This document shows positions 9,618 through 21,021 of a DNA stretch of 64,000 nucleotides, piece after piece. Within the stretch, counting starts at the first letter, position 1. Every line of letters begins with the position of its first letter. The position numbers and the translations under genes are program-made. A model generated the notes under the pieces. It had not been told where the DNA came from and ran no database searches. It saw only the letters and a list, made by a program, of their open reading frames with translations. The DNA comes from Gillisia sp. Hel1_33_143 (GTDB taxonomy: Bacteria; Bacteroidota; Bacteroidia; Flavobacteriales; Flavobacteriaceae). The stretch is from NCBI RefSeq assembly GCF_900104765.1, contig NZ_LT629737.1, positions 2,542,001 through 2,606,000 of the forward strand. The letters run 5' to 3'.

Positions 9618-9998
9618 CTAATATATATTTTCTTTAACCCAATTTATTGCTTCTTCCAAAGTTTCAAAAATGCCAAACGAATTGCTGTCATTGTAAAACT
9701 GTTTTTCTAGCATAGCATTTTTTTGTCCGATAGAATCATTAGTAACTATAGCTATTGCCTTAAGATTTGTTTCTGCTGAAGAATTTTTATATATAAGAGG
9801 ATTTACAGCATAAGAATTTATCCTGTTAGAAATATATCCATAGGGTTGACCCTTAAATACTTGAAGACCTAGTTCTAATAATACATTATTCTCTTCTATA
9901 TTGAATAACACACCTTCGTTTAACTCTGCAACAAGGATATTATCTATTATTTGAACTCTTCCAAAACTAAGATTAATTACTTTTTTAGCCATATCCAA
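9618..9998 (-). CDS. Conserved hypothetical protein, STAS/SpoIIAA-like fold suspected
   Basis: A 126-residue soluble protein with no signal peptide or membrane segment. Its alternating strands and the ending ETLEEAINWVKENIY resemble small flavobacterial proteins of the STAS or SpoIIAA-like group, where the last helix follows a phrase like FGIFETLEEA. I see no catalytic residues. It ends 2 bp from the end of hutH and is convergent with it. The start at 9998 (MDMAKK) could be two codons later. Function unknown. Confidence 0.7.
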   Translation of the reverse strand: MDMAKKVINLSFGRVQIIDNILVAELNEGVLFNIEENNVLLELGLQVFKGQPYGYISNRINSYAVNPLIYKNSSAETNLKAIAIVTNDSIGQKNAMLEKQFYNDSNSFGIFETLEEAINWVKENIY

Positions 9999-10112
9999 TT
10001 GCGCTAATTAGATACGAACATATATCCGTAATGAAGTTACACACAAATTATTAAAAAAGATACGACTTTAACAATCTGTTGATAATCAACACGATAACTT
10101 TTAGTAGAAAAC

Positions 10113-10154
10113 AAAAAAAAGCTGCATTTAGAAAATATTCTCTAAATGCAGCTT
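10113..10154 (-). terminator. Rho-independent terminator of clpC
   Basis: A 14-bp perfect stem (10119-10132 with 10141-10154) and an 8-nt loop. On the minus strand it is followed by a run of T from the A-tract at 10113-10120. It lies just past the clpC stop. Confidence 0.85.
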
Positions 10155-10175
10155 AGAATAATTGTCATCAAAAAC

Positions 10176-12728
10176 TTAAGACTCTTTTTCTTTTTTAGCT
10201 TTCTCTATTTTAATAGTAAGTTCAGATTTCTCATCATTTAGATCCATAAAGATCTTATCTCCTTCTGTAAGGTGAGAGTTAATGATCTCTTCTGCCAAGG
10301 CGTCTTCAATATACTTTTGAATAGCTCTATTTAAAGGCCTTGCTCCGTAATCTTTATCAAATCCTTTCTCAGCAATATAATCTTTCGCTTTATCTGTTAA
10401 ATTCAATTCATAACCTATAAGGTTAATTCTATCATACAATTTAGCAAGCTCAATATCTATAATTTTATGAATATCTGCTCTATCTAGAGCATTAAAGATA
10501 ACTACGTCATCAATTCTATTCAAGAACTCTGGTGCAAATGCTTTTTTTAGTGCATTTTCAATAACACTTCTAGTATTTTCATCGATCTGGGATCTTTGAG
10601 AAGCTGTACCAAAGCCAACTCCCTGACCAAAATCTTTCAGTTTTCGAGATCCAATATTAGAAGTCATTATAATAATAGTATTTCTAAAATCTATCTTTCT
10701 ACCTAAACTATCTGTTAAATAACCATCGTCTAATACCTGCAATAACATATTAAAAACATCTGGATGAGCTTTTTCTACCTCATCAAGAAGAATCACAGCA
10801 TAAGGCTTTCTTCTAACTTTCTCGGTTAACTGTCCACCTTCTTCATATCCAACATATCCCGGAGGAGCACCAATTAATCTAGAAACAGCAAACTTCTCCA
10901 TGTACTCACTCATATCAATTCTAATAAGAGTGTCTTCATTATCAAAAAGTTCTTTAGCAAGGATCTTCGCTAACTGTGTTTTACCAACTCCAGTCTGTCC
11001 TAGGAAAATAAAGGATCCAATTGGTTTGTTCGGATCTTTTAATCCGGCACGATTTCTTTGGATAGCTTTCACCACTTTGTTAACAGCATCGTCTTGACCA
11101 ATTACTTTTCCTTTTATTCTGGTTGGTAATTCTGCAAGTTTGTTAATTTCAGTTTGAGCAATCCTATTCACAGGTACACCTGTCATCATTGAGATAACAT
11201 CTGCAACGTGATCTTCAGTTACAATTTCTTTATGCAACTTAGATTCTTCTTCCCATTTTTCTTGAGCTACTTCTAATTGCTTTTCGAGATTCTTTTCATC
11301 ATCTCTAAGCTTAGCAGCTTCTTCATATTTTTGTTTTTTAACAACAGCGTTCTTGTTCTCTCTAACTTCTTCTAGTTTTCGTTCTAATTCAAGGATCTGT
11401 TTAGGAACCTCAATATTTGTAATATGAACTCTAGCTCCAGCCTCATCCAAAGCATCTATAGCTTTGTCTGGCAAGAATCTATCAGACATATATCGATTAG
11501 TAAGTTTAACACAAGCATCAATAGCCTCTACAGTGTAAGAAACATTATGATGTTCTTCATATTTAGCTTTAATATTATTTAAGATCTCTAAAGTCTCATC
11601 TACAGTAGTAGGTTCCACAATAACTTTTTGAAATCTTCTTTCTAAGGCTCCATCTTTCTCGATGTATTGTCTGTATTCATCTAGAGTAGTAGCACCAATA
11701 CATTGTATTTCACCTCTAGCCAATGCAGGTTTGAACATGTTACTAGCATCCAAACTTCCAGTAGCGCCACCTGCTCCAACTATGGTATGAATTTCATCTA
11801 TAAATAAAATGATATCATCATTCTTTTCAAGCTCATTCATCACAGCTTTCATTCTCTCTTCAAACTGTCCTCTATACTTGGTTCCTGCAACCAAGCTTGC
11901 AAGGTCTAAGGTAACCACACGTTTGTCAAAAAGAATTCTTGAAACTTTGCGTTGTACGATTCTTAGCGCTAGCCCTTCTGCAATTGCAGATTTTCCAACT
12001 CCAGGTTCACCAATTAATAATGGATTATTCTTCTTACGTCTACTTAAGATCTGGCTAACACGTTCTATTTCTTTCTCACGTCCCACCACAGGATCTAATT
12101 TATCTATTTCTGCAAGAGCTGTAAGATCTCTACCAAAATTATCTAGAACAGGAGTTTTAGACTTTTTATTGGTCTTATTTCCTCCAGTATTGCTAAATGG
12201 ATTTTCTTTTGTAGTATCGTCAGACGCACCATCATCATCAGAAAAAGACTCTGCTCGTGGGGCTTCTAAATAATCGTCATCGTTAGTTATCATATACTTG
12301 AATTGATCTTTAACTCCATCATAATCTACATTCAATCTATTCAATAATTTCGTTGTAGGATCATTCTCATTTCTAAGAATACACAACAAAAGGTGAGCGG
12401 TATTAATAGAAGAACTTTGAAAAAGTTTAGCTTCTAAAAATGTTGTTTTTAAAGCACGCTCCGCCTGTCTGGTTAGATGCAGATTCTTCTTTTCATTAGA
12501 AATTACTGTAGTATCTGGATTGGCAGGGCTTAAAATTTCAACTTTACGTCTTAAATGACTAAGATCTATATCCATGGCATTTAAGATATTTATAGCTTTA
12601 CCGTCTCCATCGCGCAAGAGACCTAACATTAAATGCTCGGTTCCTATAAAGTCATGACCAAGCCTAAGAGCTTCCTCTTTGCTGTAGGCAATAACATCTT
12701 TTACTTTGGGTGAAAAATTATCATCCAT
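10176..12728 (-). CDS. clpC: ATP-dependent Clp protease ATP-binding subunit ClpC
   Basis: AAA+ unfoldase that feeds substrates to ClpP in protein quality control. Its 850 residues contain two Clp-N repeats (1-145), a poorly conserved acidic/lysine-rich linker (150-192), a first AAA domain with Walker A GEPGVGKS (240-247), a UVR-type middle segment ([20 protein letters not shown]), and a second AAA domain with GQTGVGKT and [12 protein letters not shown]. The short middle domain and UVR motif mark it as ClpC rather than ClpB or ClpA. It is divergent from gyrA and has its own terminator. Confidence 0.96.
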   Translation of the reverse strand: MDDNFSPKVKDVIAYSKEEALRLGHDFIGTEHLMLGLLRDGDGKAINILNAMDIDLSHLRRKVEILSPANPDTTVISNEKKNLHLTRQAERALKTTFLEAKLFQSSSINTAHLLLCILRNENDPTTKLLNRLNVDYDGVKDQFKYMITNDDDYLEAPRAESFSDDDGASDDTTKENPFSNTGGNKTNKKSKTPVLDNFGRDLTALAEIDKLDPVVGREKEIERVSQILSRRKKNNPLLIGEPGVGKSAIAEGLALRIVQRKVSRILFDKRVVTLDLASLVAGTKYRGQFEERMKAVMNELEKNDDIILFIDEIHTIVGAGGATGSLDASNMFKPALARGEIQCIGATTLDEYRQYIEKDGALERRFQKVIVEPTTVDETLEILNNIKAKYEEHHNVSYTVEAIDACVKLTNRYMSDRFLPDKAIDALDEAGARVHITNIEVPKQILELERKLEEVRENKNAVVKKQKYEEAAKLRDDEKNLEKQLEVAQEKWEEESKLHKEIVTEDHVADVISMMTGVPVNRIAQTEINKLAELPTRIKGKVIGQDDAVNKVVKAIQRNRAGLKDPNKPIGSFIFLGQTGVGKTQLAKILAKELFDNEDTLIRIDMSEYMEKFAVSRLIGAPPGYVGYEEGGQLTEKVRRKPYAVILLDEVEKAHPDVFNMLLQVLDDGYLTDSLGRKIDFRNTIIIMTSNIGSRKLKDFGQGVGFGTASQRSQIDENTRSVIENALKKAFAPEFLNRIDDVVIFNALDRADIHKIIDIELAKLYDRINLIGYELNLTDKAKDYIAEKGFDKDYGARPLNRAIQKYIEDALAEEIINSHLTEGDKIFMDLNDEKSELTIKIEKAKKEKES

Positions 12729-12957
12729 CTTATTTTCCTTTCTCTATTATTAATTTACTCCAAAGGGTTCAAAAATTATACCTTAAAGTGTGTGTATTAG
12801 TATGTCGTAAGCTAATTGACAAAATTACTTTCAATTATCAAAATGGAAGTTAGCGAACTTATTAACGAAGCGACTATAAATATTTGTTAATAAAATTTAT
12901 CAAATGTATAGCGCTTTACCCTTAAAACATTACAGAAATGCGTAAATTGGCACGTTA

Positions 12958-12965
12958 TATTTTTG
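12958..12965 (+). promoter_or_regulatory. -7 promoter box for gyrA
   Basis: TATTTTTG, an exact TAnnTTTG match, ends 22 bp before the gyrA ATG within the 259-bp divergent clpC-gyrA intergenic region. Confidence 0.5.
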
Positions 12966-12987
12966 AACTAAAATAAAATATTTTAAT

Positions 12988-15528
12988 ATGGCTGAAGGAG
13001 AAAATTTAATTCCTATCAACATTGAAGATGAAATGAAATCGGCCTATATCGATTATTCGATGTCGGTCATTGTGTCACGTGCTTTACCAGACGTGCGTGA
13101 TGGATTAAAACCTGTACATAGAAGGGTTTTGTTCGGAATGCATGAATTGGGTATTAGAGCTACCGGTGCTCACAAAAAATCTGCTAGAATTGTAGGGGAA
13201 GTTTTAGGTAAGTATCACCCTCATGGAGATACTTCTGTTTACGACGCTATGGTGCGTATGGCTCAAGAATGGAGTTTGCGTTATATGCTTGTTGATGGTC
13301 AAGGTAACTTTGGATCTGTAGATGGCGATAGTCCTGCTGCGATGCGTTATACCGAAGCCAGAATGCGCAAGATAGCAGAAGACATGTTAGCAGATATCGA
13401 CAAAGAGACTGTAGATTTCAGACTGAATTTTGATGATACACTTCATGAACCTACTGTACTTCCAACCCGAGTTCCGAATTTATTAGTTAATGGAGCCAGC
13501 GGTATTGCTGTAGGTATGGCTACTAATATGCCCCCACATAACTTATCTGAAGTTATTGATGGTACGATAGCTTATATTGATAACAACGATATTGAAATTG
13601 AAGAGCTAATTACTCATATCAAAGCTCCAGATTTTCCTACTGGTGGAACAATCTACGGGTATGATGGAGTTAGAGAAGCTTTTAAAACAGGTAGAGGTAG
13701 AGTGATGATGAGAGCAAAATCTGCTCTAGAAGAGGTGAATGGAAGAGAATGCATCATTGTTACCGAGATTCCATATCAGGTGAATAAGGCTGATATGATC
13801 AAGAAAACTGCAGATCTTGTTAATGATAAGAAGATCGATGGAATTGCTTCCATACGTGATGAGTCTGATAGAAACGGGATGCGAATTGTATATATCCTTA
13901 AGAAGGATGCAATTCCAAACATTGTTTTAAACACCTTATATAAGCACACTGCATTACAAACTAGTTTTAGTGTTAACAATATTGCGCTTGTTAAAGGCCG
14001 TCCTGAGATGTTGAATCTTAAGGATATGATCTATCATTTTGTTGAGCATAGACATGATGTGGTTGTAAGAAGAACTCAATATGAGTTAAGAAAAGCAGAA
14101 GAAAGAGCGCACATTTTAGAAGGTTTGATCATTGCATCAGACAATATAGACGAAGTAATAGCGCTTATTAGATCTTCTAGTAATGCAGATGAAGCTAGGA
14201 ATAAGTTAATTGAAAGATTCGAATTATCAGAACTTCAGGCTAAGGCTATCGTAGAAATGAGATTGAGACAGCTTACCGGGCTGGAACAAGATAAGTTGCG
14301 TGCGGAGTATGATGAACTTTTAAAAACCATCGAAGACCTGAAGGATATTCTTGAACGTAAGGAAAGAAGAATGCAGGTTATAAAAGATGAGCTTATTGAG
14401 ATCAAAGATAAATATGGAGATGAGCGAAGATCTGTAATAGAATATGCAGGTGGAGATCTTAGCATTGAAGATATGATCCCAGATGAGCGTGTAGTAATTA
14501 CAATCTCTCACGCTGGTTATATAAAGAGAACATCTTTAAATGAATATAAAACTCAAAATAGAGGGGGAGTAGGGCAAAAAGGTTCTACTACCAGAAGTGA
14601 AGATTTCTTAGAGCATTTGTTTTCTGGTACCAATCACCAATACATGCTGTTCTTTACTCAAAAAGGAAAATGTTTCTGGATGCGAGTTTATGAAATACCA
14701 GAGGGAAGTAAAACTTCTAAAGGTAGAGCTATTCAAAACCTTATTAACATTGAGCCAGATGATAAAGTGAAAGCCTTTATCTGTACTCAAGATCTTAAGG
14801 ATGAAGAATACATCAATAGCCATTTTGTTATTATGGCTACCAAAAAAGGACAGGTTAAAAAAACGGCATTGGAGCAATATTCTCGCCCAAGAATAAACGG
14901 TATTAACGCTATTACCATTCGCGAAGATGATGAATTGTTAGAAGCGAAACTTACTACAGGGAACAGCCAAGTTATGCTAGCTGTTAAGAGTGGTAAAGCT
15001 ATTAGATTCGAAGAAGAAAAAACCAGACCAATGGGTAGAAGTGCCTCTGGAGTTAGAGGTATAACTTTGGCAGATGATAAGGATGAAGTAGTTGGAATGA
15101 TAGCTGTTAACGATATGGATGCAGATATTCTTGTAGTGTCTTCTAATGGTTATGGTAAACGTTCTTCTCTGGAAGACTATAGAATTACCAATAGAGGTGG
15201 TAAAGGAGTAAAAACTATTTCTGTAACGGAAAAAACTGGTGAACTTGTTACAATTAAAAACGTAACAGACAATGATGATTTAATGATCATTAATAGATCT
15301 GGTCTGGCAATAAGAATGAGCGTAGAGAATTTAAGAGTTATGGGTAGAGCTACACAAGGAGTTAGACTTATTAATCTTAAAGGGAATGATGCTATTGCAG
15401 CTGTAGCCAAAGTGATGAAAGATGAGGAAGTTATTGAGGAATTAGAAGAGCTAGAAAGCTCTGAAAGTACCGATTTACCTGACGAAATTACAGATGGCAC
15501 AACAATTGTAGATGACAGTGAAGAATAA
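12988..15528 (+). CDS. gyrA: DNA gyrase subunit A
   Basis: Cleaves and rejoins DNA in the gyrase tetramer that introduces negative supercoils. The catalytic tyrosine is Y121 ([10 protein letters not shown]). The quinolone-determining region reads [12 protein letters not shown] (77-88), with Thr82 where E. coli has Ser83. The C-terminal beta-pinwheel carries the GyrA-box-like QNRGGVG. The last 35 residues are strongly acidic. At 846 residues it is a normal length. A TPR-protein gene follows after 27 bp with no terminator between, so the two are probably co-transcribed. Confidence 0.97.
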   Translation: MAEGENLIPINIEDEMKSAYIDYSMSVIVSRALPDVRDGLKPVHRRVLFGMHELGIRATGAHKKSARIVGEVLGKYHPHGDTSVYDAMVRMAQEWSLRYMLVDGQGNFGSVDGDSPAAMRYTEARMRKIAEDMLADIDKETVDFRLNFDDTLHEPTVLPTRVPNLLVNGASGIAVGMATNMPPHNLSEVIDGTIAYIDNNDIEIEELITHIKAPDFPTGGTIYGYDGVREAFKTGRGRVMMRAKSALEEVNGRECIIVTEIPYQVNKADMIKKTADLVNDKKIDGIASIRDESDRNGMRIVYILKKDAIPNIVLNTLYKHTALQTSFSVNNIALVKGRPEMLNLKDMIYHFVEHRHDVVVRRTQYELRKAEERAHILEGLIIASDNIDEVIALIRSSSNADEARNKLIERFELSELQAKAIVEMRLRQLTGLEQDKLRAEYDELLKTIEDLKDILERKERRMQVIKDELIEIKDKYGDERRSVIEYAGGDLSIEDMIPDERVVITISHAGYIKRTSLNEYKTQNRGGVGQKGSTTRSEDFLEHLFSGTNHQYMLFFTQKGKCFWMRVYEIPEGSKTSKGRAIQNLINIEPDDKVKAFICTQDLKDEEYINSHFVIMATKKGQVKKTALEQYSRPRINGINAITIREDDELLEAKLTTGNSQVMLAVKSGKAIRFEEEKTRPMGRSASGVRGITLADDKDEVVGMIAVNDMDADILVVSSNGYGKRSSLEDYRITNRGGKGVKTISVTEKTGELVTIKNVTDNDDLMIINRSGLAIRMSVENLRVMGRATQGVRLINLKGNDAIAAVAKVMKDEEVIEELEELESSESTDLPDEITDGTTIVDDSEE

Positions 15529-15555
15529 ATAAAAACCTAAAAAAAAACAATACGA

Positions 15556-16803
15556 ATGAAAACCAATCTTTTATCAGTAGCCCTGTCATTTGCTTCGATA
15601 GTTGCTATAGCACAAAAAAAGGAAATTAAAGATGCCGGTAAGGCAGTAGAAAAAGGTAACTATTCAGAAGCTAAATCTTTTTTAGATCAGGCAAAACCAA
15701 TGTTATCTGAAGCTAAAGATAGTTACAAAGCAGACTTTTACTTATTTAAAGGTCAGGCTTATTTAGGAACTGGAGAAAATATTGCTCTAGAAGATCTAAT
15801 GACTGCATCTGAAGCTTTTAAGCAAGCGCAGGAAATGGGTAGCGCAGAGGCAGCAGACGGTTTAGCTGCAGTTACCAATTCTTTAGTACAAAGTGCTATC
15901 AATGATCAAAATGAGCAAAAGTTTGAAGAGGCTTCAAAGAAGCTTTATGCTGGATATCAAATAAATACTAAGGATACTTTATACTTATATTTTGCAGCTT
16001 CTAACGCTATTAATGCTAAAAATTATGATACGGCTTTAGATTATTACTCTCAGCTTAAAGACCTTAAATATACCGGAGTAGAAACTCAATATTTCGCTGT
16101 AAATAAGGAAACCGGTGAAGAGGAGATGATGAACAAGAATCAAAGAGATCTTATGATCAAATCTGGAAGCTATATAAAACCAGAAGATCGTACTACAGAA
16201 TCTAGAGCAGGAGAAATTGCTAAGAACATTGCACTTATCTATATTCAAGAAGGTAAGAATGATAAAGCAATTGAAGCTATGAATGATGCCAAGGCTGCAA
16301 ATCCTGGAGATCTTACATTACTTCAATCTGAAGCTAACATTTATTATCAAATGGGAGATAAGGCTAAGTATAAAGAGATCATGGAGGACATAGTTTCTAA
16401 AGATGCTAAAAATCCAACGCTTTATTATAACTTAGGAGTTACAGCTTATGAAATGGGAGATACGCAAGCAGCGATTGACTATTATAAAAAAGCTCTAGAA
16501 TTGGATCCAAAAATGTCTGAGGCGCGTTTAAATATTGCAGCGGCTATTCTTGGGAAAGAGAGTTCTATCGTAGAGGAGATGAATGGTCTTGGAATGAGTA
16601 AGGCAGATACTAAGAAGTACGATGAACTTGCAGCAGAACGTAAACAAGTTTATAATGATGCTTTACCTTATTTAGCTCAGGTAATTGAAAATGATCCTGA
16701 AAACAAAGAGGCAATAAGAACTTCTATGAACATTTATTACCAATTAGGTGAGAATGACAAAGCAGAAGCTATGAAAGCTAGAATTGCTGAATTAGAGAAG
16801 TAA
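15556..16803 (+). CDS. Secreted/periplasmic tetratricopeptide-repeat protein
   Basis: A 415-residue protein with an N-terminal signal peptide (hydrophobic LLSVALSFASIVAIA, cleavage near AQ) followed by helical repeats. The clearest TPR unit is around 290-325 (LYYNLGVTAYEMGDTQAAI then ALELDP), with others near 245-285 and 370-405. TPRs bind partner proteins; no enzyme domain is present. It follows gyrA in the same transcript and ends at a strong terminator. Specific role unknown. Confidence 0.85.
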   Translation: MKTNLLSVALSFASIVAIAQKKEIKDAGKAVEKGNYSEAKSFLDQAKPMLSEAKDSYKADFYLFKGQAYLGTGENIALEDLMTASEAFKQAQEMGSAEAADGLAAVTNSLVQSAINDQNEQKFEEASKKLYAGYQINTKDTLYLYFAASNAINAKNYDTALDYYSQLKDLKYTGVETQYFAVNKETGEEEMMNKNQRDLMIKSGSYIKPEDRTTESRAGEIAKNIALIYIQEGKNDKAIEAMNDAKAANPGDLTLLQSEANIYYQMGDKAKYKEIMEDIVSKDAKNPTLYYNLGVTAYEMGDTQAAIDYYKKALELDPKMSEARLNIAAAILGKESSIVEEMNGLGMSKADTKKYDELAAERKQVYNDALPYLAQVIENDPENKEAIRTSMNIYYQLGENDKAEAMKARIAELEK

Positions 16804-16824
16804 TATTATTTCCTAAATAGGAAC

Positions 16825-16856
16825 AAAAAAGGCTGCCAATTGGCAGCCTTTTTTAT
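16825..16856. terminator. Bidirectional rho-independent terminator
   Basis: Stem GGCTGCCA (16831-16838) pairs with TGGCAGCC (16841-16848), flanked by an A-tract on the left and a T-tract on the right, so it can act on both strands between the convergent TPR and NlpC/P60 genes. Confidence 0.9.
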
Positions 16857-16907
16857 TTATTACGTTTCAGCTAAAATAGATAAGTTAAAGAAGCTAAAAA
16901 TAGTAAA

Positions 16908-17657
16908 CTATATTATTTTCTTGATCACCCTTAGTTGATGGGTATGTCTCTTCAGATCAATATTAAAGATTCCGGAATGATCTAGCATATCTATTCTCAC
17001 CTTCCCGTTTACATGTATTATATAATTATCTTTCATGATCATTCCTACATGAGTAATATTACCTTCGTTATCATCAAAAAAAGCCAGATCGCCAACTTCG
17101 CTCTCTTCAATAAAACTAAGTGCTTCTCCTTGAGTTGCTTGTTGAGCAGAATCTCTTTTTAATGAATATCCATTTAGAGCGTAAACCATTTGTGTAAGTC
17201 CACTACAATCTATACCAAAAGGTGTTTTTCCACCCCACAGATATGGAGCGTTGAGATAAAGTAATGCAGTTTCTATTAGATAGCTTTTATCTGTTTTACC
17301 CTGATGATATATTCCATCAAAAGTATCATTTAAATAAGAAGCGCTTCCAATTGAAGATCCCATTGGGATAGAAGTTAATGCTCCTTTTTTATCGGTTATA
17401 AAATCGATAAGATCTGCAGAATAAGAATTTTCTACCTGAGAGAGATCGCTATATGTATCTTCATCAACTATTATGAATTGACGATTATCTACCCAGCCTT
17501 CATAAGCATCAAAAGCAATGCGAATTCTGCTCCATTTTCCTCGAGCCTCTAAAACCTTAAAATAATCTCCGTATAATAGTTGAGTAACCATCTCAGAGGT
17601 ATCTGCCGGTTGAATTCTAACCGGCACGATACTTAGATTGCATATCCCGTATTGCAT
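16908..17657 (-). CDS. NlpC/P60 family peptidoglycan endopeptidase
   Basis: A cysteine peptidase of family C40, expected to cut peptide bonds of peptidoglycan stems. Its 249 residues begin with an SH3-like region (1-65). The catalytic domain has Cys151 (FGIDCSGLTQM), His203 (NITHVGM) and a third polar residue at His215. No signal peptide is visible, so it may act in the cytoplasm on recycled muropeptides, as proposed for similar Bacteroidota proteins. It lies 28 bp downstream of the thiolase on the same strand. Confidence 0.88.
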   Translation of the reverse strand: MQYGICNLSIVPVRIQPADTSEMVTQLLYGDYFKVLEARGKWSRIRIAFDAYEGWVDNRQFIIVDEDTYSDLSQVENSYSADLIDFITDKKGALTSIPMGSSIGSASYLNDTFDGIYHQGKTDKSYLIETALLYLNAPYLWGGKTPFGIDCSGLTQMVYALNGYSLKRDSAQQATQGEALSFIEESEVGDLAFFDDNEGNITHVGMIMKDNYIIHVNGKVRIDMLDHSGIFNIDLKRHTHQLRVIKKII

Positions 17658-17685
17658 TAACTAAATCTTGCAATTAATTTATTAC

Positions 17686-18861
17686 TTAATCTCTTTCTAT
17701 AACAATTGCTGATGCTCCACCGCCACCATTACAGATAGCTGCAGCGCCAATTTTACCATTATTTTGTTCTAGAACACTCATAAGCGTGATCAATATTCTT
17801 ACTCCTGAACATCCTAGTGGGTGCCCTAAAGATACAGCACCTCCATTAACATTAGTGTTCTCATCAGAAAGACCTAGAATTTTCATGTTAGCAAGGCCAA
17901 CTACTGCGAAAGCTTCATTAAATTCAAAGAAATCTACATCATCTTGAGAGATTCCAGCTTTAGCCAAGGCTTTTGGTAACGCTTTAGAAGGTGCCGTTGT
18001 AAACAATTTTGGTTCGTGAGCAGCATCAGCAAAACTTTTAATGCTCGCCAAAACTTTTAATCCAAGTTCGTCTGCTTTTTCACGACTCATTAGAACTACA
18101 GCTCCTGCACCGTCGTTTATTGTTGATGCATTTGCTGCAGTAACGGTACCATCTTTAGAGAATGCAGGTCGTAAAGAGGAGATTTTATCCATTTTTACAT
18201 TTTTAAACTCTTCATCTTCCTTAAAGATTATTGGATCACCCTTTCTTTGAGGAATTTCTACAGGAACTACTTCATTATCAAACTTACCTTCTTTCCAAGC
18301 TTTTGCAGAACGCTCATAAGATTTTATAGCAAAAGCATCTTGATCTTCTCTAGAGAAATTATGTTCTGTTGCGCAAAGATCTGCACAGGTACCCATAGCA
18401 TTATGGTCATATGCGTCTACAAGACCGTCTTTTTGAAGACCATCAATCATAGTAGCAGGTCCAAATTTATGACCGTTTCTTAAATGAAGATAATGAGGGA
18501 TCATACTCATGTTTTCCATACCTCCTGCAACTACAACATTAGCATCACCCAACATAATTGCTTGTGCACCCTGCATAACTGCTTTCATTCCACTTGCACA
18601 AACTTTATTAACAGTAGTACAAGGAACTGTATCTGGTATACCGGCACCAAGAGCGGCTTGTCTTGCAGGAGCCTGTCCAACACCAGCCTGTACTACATTA
18701 CCCATTAATACTTCATCCACCAATTCTGGTTTCAAATTAATTTTATTTAAAGCGCCTTGTATGGCTATAGAACCTAATTTTGTGGCAGGAACTGTAGATA
18801 AACTTCCTAAGAAACTACCTATTGGAGTTCTTGCAGCACTTACTATTACAACTTCTTTCAT
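17686..18861 (-). CDS. Acetyl-CoA C-acetyltransferase (thiolase)
   Basis: Condenses two acetyl-CoA or cleaves acetoacetyl-CoA. The nucleophile is Cys88 (NKVCASGMKA), with the histidine in GHPLGCSG and the second cysteine in the C-terminal CNGGGGAS block. At 391 residues it has the standard thiolase length. Family members differ in chain-length preference; the acetyl-CoA acetyltransferase assignment is the best fit, without proof. It is divergent from the HD protein gene, and NlpC/P60 follows it. Confidence 0.93.
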   Translation of the reverse strand: MKEVVIVSAARTPIGSFLGSLSTVPATKLGSIAIQGALNKINLKPELVDEVLMGNVVQAGVGQAPARQAALGAGIPDTVPCTTVNKVCASGMKAVMQGAQAIMLGDANVVVAGGMENMSMIPHYLHLRNGHKFGPATMIDGLQKDGLVDAYDHNAMGTCADLCATEHNFSREDQDAFAIKSYERSAKAWKEGKFDNEVVPVEIPQRKGDPIIFKEDEEFKNVKMDKISSLRPAFSKDGTVTAANASTINDGAGAVVLMSREKADELGLKVLASIKSFADAAHEPKLFTTAPSKALPKALAKAGISQDDVDFFEFNEAFAVVGLANMKILGLSDENTNVNGGAVSLGHPLGCSGVRILITLMSVLEQNNGKIGAAAICNGGGGASAIVIERD

Positions 18862-18948
18862 AATTCAAAATTTTTATTTCACTAGTTGCGAATTTAGTGA
18901 TTTTATAAAGAACAAACCAAGGCTTCTAACAGCACCATGAATTTTTAG

Positions 18949-18956
18949 TACATTTG
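18949..18956 (+). promoter_or_regulatory. -7 promoter box for 7TM-HD gene
   Basis: TACATTTG, an exact TAnnTTTG match, ends 19 bp before the ATG at 18976. Confidence 0.5.
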
Positions 18957-18975
18957 AATATTAGTACCCAATTAA

Positions 18976-21021
18976 ATGAAGAACTTCATCAATAGTTTCT
19001 ATAGACATCAAGCTTTATTCTACAAGATCTTTTTGTTTGTTATTACTGCAGTTTTAATTATCTATTTGCTTCCTAAAGGTGGAAAATTCAAGTATGAAAT
19101 TACTAAGGGAAAACCTTGGCAATATGAGAATCTATATGCTCCTTTTGACTTTGCTATTTTAAAGAATGAAGATGAGATCATTAAGGAGAAAGATAAAATT
19201 ATCAATAATAATATTCCTTACTATACATATAGTGAAGGAGTAGTAGAAAAGGTAAAGACAGAAGTACCAAATCAGATCAATCAGATATTTCCGGATAGCG
19301 TCTTAAGAAAACGTGGATTATCTATACATTCTTTTGTAAATAAAAGTTTAGATGATCTATACGAATATGGTGTTCTAAAAGATGCACGTAAACCTGGAAA
19401 GGATGTACTAGTGTATCTTAGAAAAGGGAATGTTGCCTTTGAAATAAATTATAATAAGATCTACTCCCAAGAAGATATAAGATCTTTTGTGACTTCAGAA
19501 TTAAATACTACAAATCTAAAAAGTTTTCAGCCGGAGATTTTAGAGGTTTTCTATAATAGTGTAAAGCCTAACGTAAGTTTTGATGGAGCTTTAACTCAGA
19601 AGGAATTGGATGGTAAATTGAGAGCGATTTCTTATACTAGAGGAAGTATAAGTAGAGGTACCATTATAATATCTAAAGGAGAGATCGTTGAAGGAGAGAA
19701 GTTAGATATTCTTAATTCTTTAAAAAATGAATATGAAGCGCAAGTATGGAGCACCTCTAGCCACAACTGGATCTTACTTGGTTATAGTTTATTGGTGTGT
19801 CTTGCCTTATTAATGTTGCTTTTGTTCATTAGAAAATATAGGAACGATATTTATGAGAACAATGTAAAAGTAACTTTTATATTTTTCAATATTTTATTGA
19901 TGGTCTTTCTTACCACATTGGTAATAAAATTTGATCCTAAATATGTCTATATAGTTCCACTATGTATTCTGCCTTTAACTCTAAAAGCATTTTTTGATTC
20001 TAGACTAGGACTTTTCTCTCATGTAATTACAGTACTTATTTTAGGCTTTATAGTGCCAAATAGTTATGAGTATATGTTCCTTCAAATCATTGCCGGAATA
20101 GTTACTATTTTAACTGTTTCTGAACTATATAAAAGAGCGAATTTATTTATTTCTGTAGGACAGATCACCTTTATATATATTCTTGTTTATTTCGCTTTTA
20201 ATGTTATTCAGGAAGGAAACGTATTAGAATTGAATTCAGAAATGTTCTTGACGTTTATTCTGGGAGGTTTAGCAACGCTTTTCGTTCAACCGCTCATCTA
20301 TATCTATGAAAAATTATTTGGTCTGGTTTCAGATATGTCTCTTTTAGAGCTTTCAGATACTAATTCAAAATTATTAAAAGAACTTTCAGAAAAAGCTCCA
20401 GGTACTTTTCATCATTCTTTAAACGTGGCAAATCTTGCAGAAGCTGCTGCAAATGAAATTGGCGCTAACGCTATGTTGGTTAGGGTAGGAGCTCTTTATC
20501 ATGATATTGGTAAAATGGAGAACCCCACGTATTTTTCAGAAAATCAATCTACCTCTGTGAATTCTCATGATGAGCTTTCTCCAAAGGAAAGTGCTCAGAT
20601 TATTTTTGATCATGTTATTAATGGGGTAGAAATTGCAAAAAAGAATAATCTGCCAGATAGAGTAATAGATTTTATTAGAACTCATCACGGTACAACATTG
20701 GTCTATTATTTTTATATGAAAGAAAAGGAGTTGAATGAAAATGCCTCTCCAGCAGATTTTAGATATCCCGGTCCAATCCCTTTTAGCAAGGAAACAGCTA
20801 TTTTAATGATGTGTGATAGTGTAGAGGCTGCCAGTAAAAGCTTAAAAGAGCCTACCACTGTTAAGATTAATGATTTTGTAGAAAAGATCATTAGTAAACA
20901 GATGGAAGAGGCTCAATTTTTAAATGCAGATATTACTTTTAAGGAAATTCAGCTCATAAAAAAAATTCTCAAGCAAAAGCTTAAGAATATTTTTCATTTA
21001 AGGGTGGAGTATCCGGAGTAA
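18976..21021 (+). CDS. 7TM-HD family membrane phosphohydrolase (PgpH-like)
   Basis: A 681-residue membrane protein of the 7TMR-HD family; characterised members (PgpH) hydrolyse cyclic di-AMP. After a first membrane helix (13-33) comes an extracytoplasmic domain to about residue 260. Seven predicted membrane segments follow to about 455, and then a cytoplasmic HD domain with FHHS (480-483), YHDIGK (507-512) and RTHHGTT. Whether this protein uses cyclic di-AMP is inferred from the family. It ends flush against the convergent Gre-like gene, with no spacer. Confidence 0.9.
   Translation: MKNFINSFYRHQALFYKIFLFVITAVLIIYLLPKGGKFKYEITKGKPWQYENLYAPFDFAILKNEDEIIKEKDKIINNNIPYYTYSEGVVEKVKTEVPNQINQIFPDSVLRKRGLSIHSFVNKSLDDLYEYGVLKDARKPGKDVLVYLRKGNVAFEINYNKIYSQEDIRSFVTSELNTTNLKSFQPEILEVFYNSVKPNVSFDGALTQKELDGKLRAISYTRGSISRGTIIISKGEIVEGEKLDILNSLKNEYEAQVWSTSSHNWILLGYSLLVCLALLMLLLFIRKYRNDIYENNVKVTFIFFNILLMVFLTTLVIKFDPKYVYIVPLCILPLTLKAFFDSRLGLFSHVITVLILGFIVPNSYEYMFLQIIAGIVTILTVSELYKRANLFISVGQITFIYILVYFAFNVIQEGNVLELNSEMFLTFILGGLATLFVQPLIYIYEKLFGLVSDMSLLELSDTNSKLLKELSEKAPGTFHHSLNVANLAEAAANEIGANAMLVRVGALYHDIGKMENPTYFSENQSTSVNSHDELSPKESAQIIFDHVINGVEIAKKNNLPDRVIDFIRTHHGTTLVYYFYMKEKELNENASPADFRYPGPIPFSKETAILMMCDSVEAASKSLKEPTTVKINDFVEKIISKQMEEAQFLNADITFKEIQLIKKILKQKLKNIFHLRVEYPE

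Noticed and set aside
11809-12273. 154-codon open frame opposite clpC
   Set aside because: It is a shadow of the well-supported clpC coding strand, with no motif or ribosome site of its own.
13228-13236. GyrA Thr82 in the quinolone region as a resistance mutation
   Set aside because: Thr at this position is natural in flavobacteria as I recall, so it is not evidence of acquired resistance.
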